Assembly (NCBI RefSeq): GCF_036246005.1
Contig: NZ_CP109171.1
Span: 8,668,001-8,732,000 of the forward strand
Direction: 5' to 3'
Source of the DNA: Streptomyces sp. NBC_01723
GTDB lineage: Bacteria; Actinomycetota; Actinomycetes; Streptomycetales; Streptomycetaceae
DNA length: 64,000 bases
The notes beneath the pieces were generated by a model. That model was not told where the DNA came from. It worked only from the letters and a program-made list of their open reading frames with translations, and made no database searches. The position numbers and the translations under genes were made by a program. Below, piece by piece: positions 34,189-42,651 of the stretch (position 1 is the stretch's first letter; each line of letters opens with the position of its first letter).

Positions 34189-34806
34189 TCAGGTGAGGAC
34201 CGGCTTCCCGGTGCGGGTGCGCTTGAGTTCGAAGAACCCGTCGGTCGCGGCCACGGCGCGTACGCCGTCCCACAACCGGGTCGCCGCTTCACCGAGCGGG
34301 GTGGGGGAGACCACCGGGCCGAAGAACGCGACGCCCCCCACCGCGACGACGGGCGTGCCCACATCGGTACCGACCCGGTCGACGGCGTCCTGGTGCGAGG
34401 CACGCACCGCGTCGTCGCAGGTGTCGCGGAAGGCCGCGTCGGCGAGGCCGGGATCGAGGTCCGCGGCGGCCAGGGCCGCCGCGTAGGTGGAGCGCTCCTT
34501 GGGCGCCTGCTCCAGGTGGAAGCGGGTGCCGAGTTCGGTGTAGAGCCGGCCCAGCGTCCCGGGACCGTACTTCCCTTCGGCGGCGGCGCACACCCGCACC
34601 GGCTCCAGCCGCAGGGCCAGGTCCCGGTGCCAGCGCTCGGGCAGATCGGTGCGCCCCTCGTTGAGCACGGTCAGGCTCATCAGGTGCCAGCGGATCTCCA
34701 GGGGCCGCTGCCGGGCGACCTCGAGGACCCAGCGGGAGGTCAGCCACGCCCAGGGGCAGGTCGGGTCGAACCAGAAATCCACCGTGGTCGGGGTGTCGTG
34801 CCGCAA
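34189..34806 (-). CDS. DsbA-family (mycothiol-nitroreductase-like) protein, TTG start
   Basis: A 205-residue thioredoxin-fold protein resembling Rv2466c-type mycothiol-dependent reductases (FWFDPTCPWAW at 11-21, then the helical insertion). The motif is CPWA (17-20) with a single Cys, consistent with mycothiol-disulfide chemistry. The start is TTG 34806, placed by GAGGAGG seven bases upstream; ATG 34845 lies upstream of that ribosome-binding site and is unlikely. It may detoxify or reduce an electrophilic intermediate. Divergent from the O-methyltransferase-like gene across the StrR-type site at 34890. Confidence 0.85.
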   Translation of the reverse strand: MRHDTPTTVDFWFDPTCPWAWLTSRWVLEVARQRPLEIRWHLMSLTVLNEGRTDLPERWHRDLALRLEPVRVCAAAEGKYGPGTLGRLYTELGTRFHLEQAPKERSTYAAALAAADLDPGLADAAFRDTCDDAVRASHQDAVDRVGTDVGTPVVAVGGVAFFGPVVSPTPLGEAATRLWDGVRAVAATDGFFELKRTRTGKPVLT

Positions 34807-34889
34807 CGGGTGCCTCCTCGATGTAGCCGGGCCGGAACAATTTGACAAGCCAGGCCGGAATTGTGCTGGAGCGGTACTGGACCCAGCCC

Positions 34890-34918
34890 GTTCAACCGCT
34901 CACATTCCCCGGTTGAAC
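34890..34918. promoter_or_regulatory. StrR-type operator, copy 4
   Basis: GTTCAACCG, 11-bp spacer, CGGTTGAAC. A perfect inverted repeat of the outer nine bases, between the DsbA-like gene (minus) and the O-methyltransferase-like operon (plus). Confidence 0.85.
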
Positions 34919-35016
34919 GGCCTGCGTGCAATTACGTGAATGCCGAGGTTGCGGTTTTGAGAAGTGCCCGCCTATCGTCTGGAATCCGCGAGAAGAGGCG
35001 CTTGGAAAGGAAAGGC

Positions 35017-36045
35017 ATGTCCGTGCTGCCCGAGGTTCGTGACCAGTCCGACTCGTACTCACTGCTGCATCTCATCCAGGGCGCGGTGATCACCCAGGCG
35101 ATTTCGGTCGCGGCCCGGCTCGGCATCGCGGACGTACTGGCCGACGGCCCGCTGTCCGCCCGGGACATCGCGGCCCGGGTCGGGTCCGACACCACGGCGA
35201 CCCACCGCGTCCTGCGCGCGCTCACCGGCCACGGGGTGTTCGCCGTCCGCCCGGACGGCCGGTACGAGCAGACCCCGCTGTCCGACAAGCTCCGTGAGGA
35301 CGCGACGGACTCGATGCGCGGCTTCGCCCTGCTGATGAACCACCCCACGCTGTGGGAGGAGTGGGGCCACCTGATCGACACCGTGGAGACCGGCGAGGCC
35401 AACCTGCCCAAGCTGCGCGGCATGGGCGCGCTGGACTTCTTCCACGCCAACCCCGACTACGCGCGGGTGTTCTTCCAGGCGTTCGGGGGGCTCTCGGTCT
35501 CGGAGACCGCCCCGATCCTGGCCGCCTACGACTTCTCCGGGTTCGGCACCGTCGTGGACGTCATCGCCGGCCGCGGCAACCTCCTGGCGGGCATCCTCCA
35601 GCAGGCGCCCGACACCAAGGGCGTGCTGTACGACTCCGAGATCGCGACCGTGGACTCGCCGGCGCTCTTCGAGGCCGCCGGGGTCGCGGACCGGCTCACC
35701 ATCGAGCACGGCGGTTACCTCGGCACGCTGCCCGCTGGCGCCGACGCCTACCTGTTCAAGCACATCATCCACGACTTCTCCGAGGCCGACGCCGTCACGG
35801 CGCTGCGCAACGCGCGCGAGGCGATCGCCCCCGGCGGCAAGCTGCTCGTCGTGGAGTACGTGGTCCCGGAGAACAACGAGAAGCACCTCGGCCACACCAT
35901 CGACCTCTGGCTGATGCTGATGCTCGGCGCCCGCGAACGCACCCGCGCCCAGTACGCCGAGCTGTTCGCCCAGGCCGGCTTCGAACTCACCCGGGTCGTT
36001 CCCACCAGCGCGCCGATCTCGGTCATCGAGGGCATCCCGGTCTGA
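35017..36045 (+). CDS. O-methyltransferase-like protein with altered SAM motif
   Basis: A 342-residue protein of the plant/bacterial O-methyltransferase family (dimerisation domain 1-110, Rossmann domain 165-342). The general-base-type His is present (IIHDF, His252). SAM motif I, usually DVGGGxGxL, reads DVIAGRGNL (181-189), losing one Gly. In kinamycin an O-methyltransferase-like enzyme, AlpH, is reported to install the diazo group from glutamylhydrazine without methyl transfer. With the hydrazine cassette in the same cluster, this protein is a candidate for that step; a normal O-methyltransferase is the alternative. ATG 35017 follows GGAAAGGAAAGG. First gene of a four-gene unit. Confidence 0.88.
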   Translation: MSVLPEVRDQSDSYSLLHLIQGAVITQAISVAARLGIADVLADGPLSARDIAARVGSDTTATHRVLRALTGHGVFAVRPDGRYEQTPLSDKLREDATDSMRGFALLMNHPTLWEEWGHLIDTVETGEANLPKLRGMGALDFFHANPDYARVFFQAFGGLSVSETAPILAAYDFSGFGTVVDVIAGRGNLLAGILQQAPDTKGVLYDSEIATVDSPALFEAAGVADRLTIEHGGYLGTLPAGADAYLFKHIIHDFSEADAVTALRNAREAIAPGGKLLVVEYVVPENNEKHLGHTIDLWLMLMLGARERTRAQYAELFAQAGFELTRVVPTSAPISVIEGIPV

Positions 36046-36097
36046 GGCCGCCGCGAGCATCCGACCCATCCACGCATACCGCACAGGAGAAGACCCG

Positions 36098-36541
36098 ATG
36101 ACCCCACGGACGGAAAACCCCTCCCTGGTCGTTCCCGGCGCCCTGCAGCCCCTGCTCGACCTGACCGAGGTCATCGGCAGGGTCGGCGTGCCGCAGACCA
36201 CCCTCGACCTGGTCCGGCTGCGCGTCAGCGAGATCAACGGCCGCACCTACACCTTCCCCGACGGCCCGGAGCACGCGGCGGCGGACGAGCGCCTGCCGCG
36301 GGTGGCCGGCTGGCGCACCGAGACCTGCTTCGAGGACGCCGAACGCGCCGCGCTGGAGATGGCCGAGGCCGTCACCCTGATGACCGACCCGCAGGACATG
36401 GCCTCCGACGAGATCTGGGAGAAGTCCGCCCAGTACTACACCGACGAGCAGCTCGGAGCGCTGGTCATGCACATCGGCCTGGTCAACTTCTGGAACCGGG
36501 TGAACGTCGCCACCCGCCAGGAAGCCGCGGCCTGGCGCTGA
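36098..36541 (+). CDS. AhpD/CMD-like protein without cysteines, paralogue 2
   Basis: A 147-residue relative of the protein at 13151, with the same NPSLVVP start, SEINGRTY in place of ING-CxxC and HIGLVNFWNRVNVATRQE at the end. No Cys pair, so not a peroxidase reductant. The ATG follows AGGAGAAG. Two copies in one cluster suggests a structural or catalytic role particular to this pathway. Confidence 0.85.
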   Translation: MTPRTENPSLVVPGALQPLLDLTEVIGRVGVPQTTLDLVRLRVSEINGRTYTFPDGPEHAAADERLPRVAGWRTETCFEDAERAALEMAEAVTLMTDPQDMASDEIWEKSAQYYTDEQLGALVMHIGLVNFWNRVNVATRQEAAAWR

Positions 36542-36559
36542 GACAAGGGAGAGAGCACT

Positions 36560-37225
36560 GTGCTCAAGCTCATCAACGCCGGCCTGGGCAGGACCGGCAC
36601 GACCTCACTGAAGGTGGCCCTGGACCGGCTCGGTCTCGGCCCCTGCTTCCACATGTTCGACATCGTCGGCGACACCGACCGGCTGCGGCAGTGGGAACGC
36701 ATCGTCTGCGACGGCGACAGGCCCGACTGGGCCGCCGTCTTCGACGGCTACGGCTCCGCGGTCGACGGCCCCTGCGCCGTCCACTACCGGCCCATCAGCC
36801 AGGCGTTCCCCGACGCCAAGGTGGTCCTGACGGTCCGTGACCCCGACAGCTGGTACCGCAGCACCCACGACACCCTCTACCAGTTCGCCCTGCGCAGCAC
36901 GGCGAACCCGCCCGAGCCCGGCAGCCCGCAGGCACGCCTGTTCCGCATCACCAACACCATGGTCTGGGACGGACTGTTCGGCGGCCGCTTCGCCGACAAA
37001 GACCACGCCGTCGACGTCTACCACCGGCACAACGAGGAGGTCGTACGCACCCTGGGCGCGGACAACGTCCTCGTCTACGACGTGCGCCAGGGCTGGGAGC
37101 CGCTGTGCGACTTCCTGGGCGTCGACACCCCGCGCGAGGCGTTCCCGCGGACCAACGACACCGCCTCCATGCGGCAGCGGATCGCCCGGGCGGCCGGCGC
37201 CGCCGCGGCGCCGGCCGCCGGCTGA
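36560..37225 (+). CDS. Sulfotransferase-family protein
   Basis: A 221-residue protein of the Sulfotransfer family. The N-terminal PAPS 5'-phosphosulfate loop is GLGRTGTTSL, and the 3'-phosphate-binding segment is LTVRDPDSWYRS. It would transfer sulfate from PAPS to a hydroxyl; relatives of this short type occur next to glycosyltransferases. GTG 36560 follows GGGAGAG. 18 bp after the AhpD-like gene, same operon. Confidence 0.87.
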   Translation: MLKLINAGLGRTGTTSLKVALDRLGLGPCFHMFDIVGDTDRLRQWERIVCDGDRPDWAAVFDGYGSAVDGPCAVHYRPISQAFPDAKVVLTVRDPDSWYRSTHDTLYQFALRSTANPPEPGSPQARLFRITNTMVWDGLFGGRFADKDHAVDVYHRHNEEVVRTLGADNVLVYDVRQGWEPLCDFLGVDTPREAFPRTNDTASMRQRIARAAGAAAAPAAG

Positions 37226-37243
37226 CGGGACGAGGAGCCACCG

Positions 37244-37852
37244 GTGCTGATAACGGAAATGACGGTCCCCGGCGCCTACCGCGTCGAACCCGAGCCCCTG
37301 AGCGACCGGCGGGGCCACTTCTTCGAATCCGTGCGGGCCGACCTGCTGCTGGCCCAGACCGGCTGGCAGTTCACGGTCCGCCAGGTCAACTACTCCGTCT
37401 CCCACCGCAACACCCTGCGCGGCATCCACGGAACCACCCTCCCGCCCGGACAGGCGAAGTTCGTCACCTGCGTGCGCGGCAGCGCCCTGGACATCGCCGT
37501 CGACCTCAGGGTGGGCTCACCGACGTTCGGCCACTACGACGTCACCCACCAGAGCCCGCAGACCGGGACGGCCGTCTACCTGCCCGACGGCGTCGGCCAC
37601 GCCTTCCTCGCCCTGAGCGACGACACCTGCATGAGCTACCTGTGCTCCCAGGAGTACGTGCCGGGATCGATGATCGACATCGACGCGCTCGACCCGGCAC
37701 TCGCCCTGCCCTGGAACCTCACCGCACCGCCCATCCGCTCGGACAAGGACGCCGCGGCACCCACCCTCGCCCAGGCGGCCGCGGCCGGCCTGCTGCCCAC
37801 CTGGCAGCAGTGCCCGCCGCGCCCGCCCGCCGCGGCACGGGCCGGACAGTAG
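37244..37852 (+). CDS. rmlC: dTDP-4-keto-6-deoxyhexose 3,5-epimerase (or 5-epimerase)
   Basis: A 202-residue RmlC-type cupin: LRGIHG, CVRGSALDIAVDLR, GSPTFG, YLPDGVGHAFLAL are the family blocks with the catalytic His in LRGIH. It turns D- into L-configured sugars. GTG 37244 follows GAGGAG. Last gene of the four-gene unit before a terminator. Confidence 0.93.
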   Translation: MLITEMTVPGAYRVEPEPLSDRRGHFFESVRADLLLAQTGWQFTVRQVNYSVSHRNTLRGIHGTTLPPGQAKFVTCVRGSALDIAVDLRVGSPTFGHYDVTHQSPQTGTAVYLPDGVGHAFLALSDDTCMSYLCSQEYVPGSMIDIDALDPALALPWNLTAPPIRSDKDAAAPTLAQAAAAGLLPTWQQCPPRPPAAARAGQ

Positions 37853-37861
37853 CGGGACACA

Positions 37862-37901
37862 CCACGGCGGCCGGCCCCTCGGGGGCCGGCCGCCGCGGTG
37901 G
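37862..37901. terminator. Bidirectional hairpin terminator
   Basis: CCACGGCGGCCGGCCCC pairs with GGGGCCGGCCGCCGCGGTGG around TCG (one bulge), between the convergent epimerase and ketoreductase genes. Confidence 0.8.
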
Positions 37902-37917
37902 GCTCACCGGACCCCGC

Positions 37918-38931
37918 TCACCCGGCCGCCCCGACCAGGGCGCGGGCGCGGATACAGGCCATCAGCCGCGCCTGCCGCACCAGATCACCGTGGTGCACCG
38001 CCCGCGCCGCCGGATCGGCCACCGCCGCGTGAAACGCGGTGAACACACCGACGAACTGGTCCGAGGCCGCGGCCAGGATCCGCGTCTGACGGTCCTTCTG
38101 CTCCAGACGCAGCACCGGACGGGCACCGACCGAGGGCGTGAACGCCCACTCCAGCACCAGCCGCCCCTCACTGCCCCACAGGTCGTACGTCGAGCGGTAG
38201 CCGTGGGACAGACCGAACGAGCAGTGCGCACTGACCCCGTCGTCGTCACCCAGCAGCGCTACCCCGGACACGTCCACGCCCAGCTGCGCGTCGAACCGCA
38301 ACGCGGCCCCCAGCACCCGCGCCGACGCACCGAGATACTCCTGCGCCGCCCGCACCGGATAGCAGCCCACCTCCCACAGCGCCCCGCCCCCCAGCTCCGC
38401 CTGGTACTTGATCTGGCCGGGATCGGTCGGCGGGATCCCGAACGACCCGTTGAAGGACCGCAGTTCACCGATGGCCCCGCCGTCCACCAGGGCCCGCGCC
38501 TGCGCGTGCTGGGGATGCCGCAGGAACGCGAAGTTCTCCATCACGGCCAGCCCGCGCTCCTCGGCGAGCGCGACCAGGTCCCGGGCGCTGTCCTCGTCGG
38601 GCACGGCGGGCTTTTCCAGCAGCACGTGCTTGCCCGCCTCGAGCGCCCGCCGCGCCCACTTGGCGTGCTCGCTGTTCGGCAGCGGGATGTAGACCGCGTC
38701 GACACCGGGCGCCTCCAGCAGCCGCTCGTACCCCTCGACGGCCGCGCAGCCGGCGCCACCCGCGACACCCTCAGCCTTCTCACGGGAACGGCTCGCGACG
38801 GCCGCCAGACGGAACGGGGAGCGGCCGATCGCCGGCAGCGCCCGGCGCACCGCGATGTCGGCGCACCCCATGATGCCGATACCGGCCCTCGACCCGGATT
38901 CGAGAAAGGGCGTCAGATCTTCGATTTCCAC
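37918..38931 (-). CDS. NDP-hexose 3-ketoreductase (Gfo/Idh/MocA family)
   Basis: A 337-residue oxidoreductase: Rossmann IGIMGCADIAVRRALPAI after a 17-residue N-terminal extension, and EKPAVPDEDS for the family EKP motif. Homologues reduce the 3-keto group left by the 2,3-dehydratase, giving 2,6-dideoxy sugars. GTG 38931 follows AGGTGGG; a start nearer the Rossmann motif would need an internal codon without a good site. Confidence 0.93.
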   Translation of the reverse strand: MEIEDLTPFLESGSRAGIGIMGCADIAVRRALPAIGRSPFRLAAVASRSREKAEGVAGGAGCAAVEGYERLLEAPGVDAVYIPLPNSEHAKWARRALEAGKHVLLEKPAVPDEDSARDLVALAEERGLAVMENFAFLRHPQHAQARALVDGGAIGELRSFNGSFGIPPTDPGQIKYQAELGGGALWEVGCYPVRAAQEYLGASARVLGAALRFDAQLGVDVSGVALLGDDDGVSAHCSFGLSHGYRSTYDLWGSEGRLVLEWAFTPSVGARPVLRLEQKDRQTRILAAASDQFVGVFTAFHAAVADPAARAVHHGDLVRQARLMACIRARALVGAAG

Positions 38932-39126
38932 AGGCCCACCTAAACGACGTCAGTAAATACGAATGCCTGAACCGGTATGCCGCCAGCCTGAGTACGCGGG
39001 CCCGTGCCTGTCAACAACACCGAATGCGAAGGCACCGCCGCGGGGAAAACTTCCGGGCGGACACCGGCCCCCGATAAAGTGCGTGGCACGCCTAATTGGG
39101 CACGAAGTCACTGAGGAGGCGCCACG
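38932..39126. promoter_or_regulatory. Divergent promoter region without StrR site
   Basis: 195 bp between the 3-ketoreductase (minus) and the thymidylyltransferase (plus). It is the only divergent sugar-gene region in which I find no 29-bp StrR-type site, so these two units may be under other control. Confidence 0.4.
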
Positions 39127-39996
39127 GTGAAGGGCATCATCCTGGCCGGCGGCAATGGCACGAGACTCCATCCGATCACCCTCGGAGTTTCGAAGCAAAT
39201 GCTCCCGGTCTACGACAAGCCGATGATTTACTACCCGCTGTCGGCCCTGATGCTGGCGGGGATCACCGAAATAGAGATCATCACCACGCCCGAGGACTCG
39301 GACATGTTCCGGCGGCTGCTGGGCGACGGCTCCTGGCTGGGCATCACCCTGACCTACGCCGAGCAGGACAAACCCCGCGGCCTCGCCGACGCGTTCCTGG
39401 TCTGCGCGGACCACATCGGCGACGACTCCGTGGCCCTGGTCCTGGGCGACAACATCTTCCACGGCTACGAGTTCGGGCCCATGCTCCAGCGCGCCGCACA
39501 GGACCTCACGGGCTGCGTCCTGTTCGGCTACCCGGTCCGCGACCCCGAGCGCTACGGCGTGGGCACCCTCGACGAACAGGGCCGGCTCGTCGCCCTGGAG
39601 GAGAAGCCCGCCGACCCGCAGACCAACATGGCCATCACCGGCCTCTACCTCTACGACAACCAGGTCGTCGACATCGCCCGCCGCCTGCGCCCCTCGGAAC
39701 GCGGCGAACTGGAGATCACCGACCTCAACCGCGTCTACCTCGAACGCGGCCAGGCCCGGCTGGTGCCGCTGGGGCGCGGGTTCGTCTGGCTCGACACCGG
39801 AACCCACGACGCGCTCATGGAGGCCGGGGACTACGTCCAGGTCCTGGAACACCGCCAGGGCGTACGCATCGCCTGCCTCGAGGAGATCGCCTACCGCATG
39901 GGCTACATCGACCAGGAGTCCTGCTACCGGCTCGGCAGCCGCCTCGCGAACTCCTCCTACGGCCGCTACGTCATGGAAATGGCCCAGGCCGGCTGA
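39127..39996 (+). CDS. rmlA: Glucose-1-phosphate thymidylyltransferase
   Basis: A 289-residue RmlA enzyme: GIILAGGNGTRLHPIT nucleotide loop, YDKPMIYYPLS, EEKPADPQ and VWLDTGTHDAL. It makes dTDP-glucose for the deoxysugar pathway. GTG 39127 follows GAGGAGG. 60 bp before glycosyltransferase 2, same operon. Confidence 0.96.
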   Translation: MKGIILAGGNGTRLHPITLGVSKQMLPVYDKPMIYYPLSALMLAGITEIEIITTPEDSDMFRRLLGDGSWLGITLTYAEQDKPRGLADAFLVCADHIGDDSVALVLGDNIFHGYEFGPMLQRAAQDLTGCVLFGYPVRDPERYGVGTLDEQGRLVALEEKPADPQTNMAITGLYLYDNQVVDIARRLRPSERGELEITDLNRVYLERGQARLVPLGRGFVWLDTGTHDALMEAGDYVQVLEHRQGVRIACLEEIAYRMGYIDQESCYRLGSRLANSSYGRYVMEMAQAG

Positions 39997-40056
39997 CTCC
40001 GCCCCGCCCGCGCGGTCCGCGCACCCGACCCGACCACGAAAAGAAGTGCGACAGCC

Positions 40057-41133
40057 ATGAAAATACTGTTCACCGTCGGGGGCAGCCAGGCGGCCGTCTT
40101 CGGCGTCGCCCCGCTCGCCGCCGCCGCCCGCAACGCCGGCCACGAGATCCTGCTGGCCGCCGACGAACCACTGATGGCGGCCGCCCAGTCCGTCGCCCTG
40201 CCCGCGGTCTGCATCACGCCCGACCGCATGCGCTACGGCCAGGACGCCATGACGGCCACCGACCGCATCGACGCCCTGCTGGAGGTGACCCGGCAGTGGA
40301 CCCCGGACCTGGTCGTCGGCGGCCTCTCCCACGTCCCCCGCCTCCTCGCCGCCCGCCTCAAGGTCCCCTTCGTCCGGCACATCTGGTACATCGCCCCGAT
40401 GGCCCGCCGGGACCGCACCGCCATCGCCGAACTCCAGCCGCAGCTGCAGCGCCTCGGACTGACCGGCCTGCCCGAGCCCGACCTCTTCGTCGACCTGTGC
40501 CCGCCCGCCCTGCGCCCGCCGGGCGCCTCCGCGGCCCGGTCGATGCGCTGGGTGCCCCGGGTCAGCCAGCGCCGCGTCGAGCCGTGGATGTACACCCGCC
40601 CCGCCGGCCGGCGCCGGGTGCTGATCACCGCCGGCACCCGCAACCTGATGCTCGACACCCCCGGCAGCTCGCTGCGCCGCCTGGTGGACTCCCTGACCGG
40701 GGCGGGTGCCGAGGTGCTGATCGCCGCCCTGCCCGAGGCCGCCGAACGCTACGGCGCCGAACTCGGCGGCGTACGCATCGGCTGGATCCCCCTGGACGTC
40801 GTCGCCCCCACCTGCGACCTGGCCGTCCACCACGGCGGCGCCACCACCGCCATGACACTGATCCACGCCGGCGTGCCCCAGCTGATCGTCCCCGACAACG
40901 GCTACGGCAAGGCCGTCGCCCAGGCCGTCAGCGGCTACGGCGCCGCCGTGATGGTCGACCGCGACCGGCCCCAGGACGGGCAGGACCTGGACGAGGTGAC
41001 CGTCACGGCCTGCCGGGAGATCCTCGCCGACCCGACGTACGCCGAGCGGACCCGTACCCTCGCCGCCCACAGCGCCGCGCTGCCCACCCCGGACGAGGTG
41101 CTGCGCGAGATCGAGGCCCTGGCCGCCCGCTGA
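40057..41133 (+). CDS. GT-B glycosyltransferase 2
   Basis: A 358-residue GT1-family enzyme, shorter than the others. The N-terminal MKILFTVGGSQAAVFGVAPL and C-terminal LAVHHGGATTAMTLIHAGVPQ (nucleotide-sugar site) are clear. Strongly similar to glycosyltransferase 3 and probably arisen with it by duplication. The enzyme should attach one of the dTDP-deoxysugars to the aglycone or to a sugar chain. Confidence 0.93.
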   Translation: MKILFTVGGSQAAVFGVAPLAAAARNAGHEILLAADEPLMAAAQSVALPAVCITPDRMRYGQDAMTATDRIDALLEVTRQWTPDLVVGGLSHVPRLLAARLKVPFVRHIWYIAPMARRDRTAIAELQPQLQRLGLTGLPEPDLFVDLCPPALRPPGASAARSMRWVPRVSQRRVEPWMYTRPAGRRRVLITAGTRNLMLDTPGSSLRRLVDSLTGAGAEVLIAALPEAAERYGAELGGVRIGWIPLDVVAPTCDLAVHHGGATTAMTLIHAGVPQLIVPDNGYGKAVAQAVSGYGAAVMVDRDRPQDGQDLDEVTVTACREILADPTYAERTRTLAAHSAALPTPDEVLREIEALAAR

Positions 41134-41147
41134 GCGGGAGCCCGCAC

Positions 41148-41208
41148 CACGCGCCCGCGCCCCGGGACCGGCGGAGAACCCTCCGCGGTCCCGGGGCGCG
41201 GGCGCGTG
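41148..41208. terminator. Large bidirectional hairpin terminator
   Basis: A 23-bp arm starting CACGCGCCCGCGCCCC pairs perfectly with its complement ending at 41208, around a GGAG/CTCC-containing loop, between convergent glycosyltransferases 2 and 3. Confidence 0.85.
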
Positions 41209-41231
41209 CCGGCCGTGAACGTGGCCGGCCC

Positions 41232-42410
41232 TCAGACCAGCGCCTCCAGCCTGGGCACGATCTCGGCGGGCGTGGGCAGCGTCGAGATCTCCTTGGCGAG
41301 GAACTGCGTGCGCTCCGTGTAGCCGGGGTTCTCCAGCAGCTCCCGGCAGGCCGCGGCGATCACTTCGCCCGGCTCCTTGTCCGGCTCCTGGGCCTGCGGC
41401 CACAGCGTCCTGCCGGCACCGAAGCCGGTGATGGCCTTGGCGATGGCCTCCCGGTGGTAGTTCGGCGGGAACTCCGGCGGGTTCTCCGGGATGACCAGCT
41501 GCGGCACCCCGTTGGCCATCAGCGTCGTCGCGGTGGTCGCACCGCCGTGATGGACCGCCAGGTCACAGGTGGCGGCGGTGACGTCGATGGGGATCCAGCC
41601 CACGCGCGCGTCACCCAGCTGGTCGCCGAACCGCCCCACCGCGCCGGGGTTCGCCGCGATCAGCGTCTCGGCACCCAGCTTGTCCAGCTCCTTGACCAGC
41701 AGCGGCATCGACCAGCCCGGGTCGCGGAACATCAGACTGCGGAAACCGGAGGTGATCACCACCCGCTTGCGGCCGCCCTCGGGGCGGGTGTACATCCAGC
41801 GCTCCAGCCGGCGCTGCGGGTTGCTGGGGATCCAGCGCATCGCCTGCGCCGCCGGATCGCCGGCCGGCCGCAGCGAGGGCGGCGTCGAGTCGAGCAGCAG
41901 GTCGGGCTCGAGCAGCCCGTCCACGCCCAGGCGCTCCATCTCCGGCCGCAGCTCGGCCTCGGCACCCGGGTCGATCCCGGTCAGCGGAATGCCCAGGTAC
42001 TCGATGTGGCGCACGTAGGGGACCTTCAGGTGGGCGGCCAGCAGCATCGCCGCGTAGCTCTGCGAGCTGCCCACGACCACGTCCGGCCGCCAGTCCCGGG
42101 ACAGTTCCAGCAGCGACTCGACGCCCGCCAGGCCCATCTTCGCGAAGCCGCGGCCCTGCCCGAGCATCTCCTCGTCGCCCAGCTCCCGGGGGAACCGCAG
42201 CCCCTTGCCCGGGTTGGTGACCCGCATGAAGTGCCGGATCGGGTCCACGGTGAAGCAGAAGGTGGGCAGACCGATGGCCTCCGCGGTCTCCACCCACGGC
42301 TCGTGGGCGGCCAGCACGACGTGGTGGCCCGCGTTGCGCGCGGCCGTCGCCAGCGGAGCGGCGGCGTAGTAGGTGGCCTGGCTGCCTGTGGTGACGAACA
42401 GGATTTTCAT
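41232..42410 (-). CDS. GT-B glycosyltransferase 3
   Basis: A 392-residue GT1-family enzyme: MKILFVTTGSQATYYAAAPL at the N-terminus and LAVHHGGATTATTLMANGVPQ in the second domain. Paralogue of glycosyltransferase 2. Its promoter holds the StrR-type site at 42517, shared with the divergent 87-residue protein. Confidence 0.94.
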   Translation of the reverse strand: MKILFVTTGSQATYYAAAPLATAARNAGHHVVLAAHEPWVETAEAIGLPTFCFTVDPIRHFMRVTNPGKGLRFPRELGDEEMLGQGRGFAKMGLAGVESLLELSRDWRPDVVVGSSQSYAAMLLAAHLKVPYVRHIEYLGIPLTGIDPGAEAELRPEMERLGVDGLLEPDLLLDSTPPSLRPAGDPAAQAMRWIPSNPQRRLERWMYTRPEGGRKRVVITSGFRSLMFRDPGWSMPLLVKELDKLGAETLIAANPGAVGRFGDQLGDARVGWIPIDVTAATCDLAVHHGGATTATTLMANGVPQLVIPENPPEFPPNYHREAIAKAITGFGAGRTLWPQAQEPDKEPGEVIAAACRELLENPGYTERTQFLAKEISTLPTPAEIVPRLEALV

Positions 42411-42516
42411 GGCACTCCGGATGCTTTTCGTGGGACGCGGCCAGCAGCATGTGCGAACACTGCCGATGGTCCGCAGGGCGGCCTTTCTCTGTCAAACATC
42501 GTTAATTGGCAATCCC

Positions 42517-42545
42517 GTTCAATCGCGGAATTCCCGCAGTTGAAC
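42517..42545. promoter_or_regulatory. StrR-type operator, copy 5
   Basis: GTTCAATCG, 11-bp spacer, CAGTTGAAC, between glycosyltransferase 3 (minus) and the 87-residue protein (plus). The central GCGGGAATTC-like inner symmetry adds to the palindrome. Confidence 0.8.
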
Positions 42546-42651
42546 AGAGTATTCTTTGGGCCTCGTTGCGCACCGTTCGGCCGCTGACCATCATGGGTCC
42601 GGTACGTGTGGCCAGGAAGCCCCAGAAACGGATACCGGAAGTCGGTGGCAC

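Noticed and set aside
34189..34845. DsbA-like protein starting at ATG 34845
   Set aside because: The strong GAGGAGG lies downstream of that ATG and in front of TTG 34806, which gives the normal family N-terminus.
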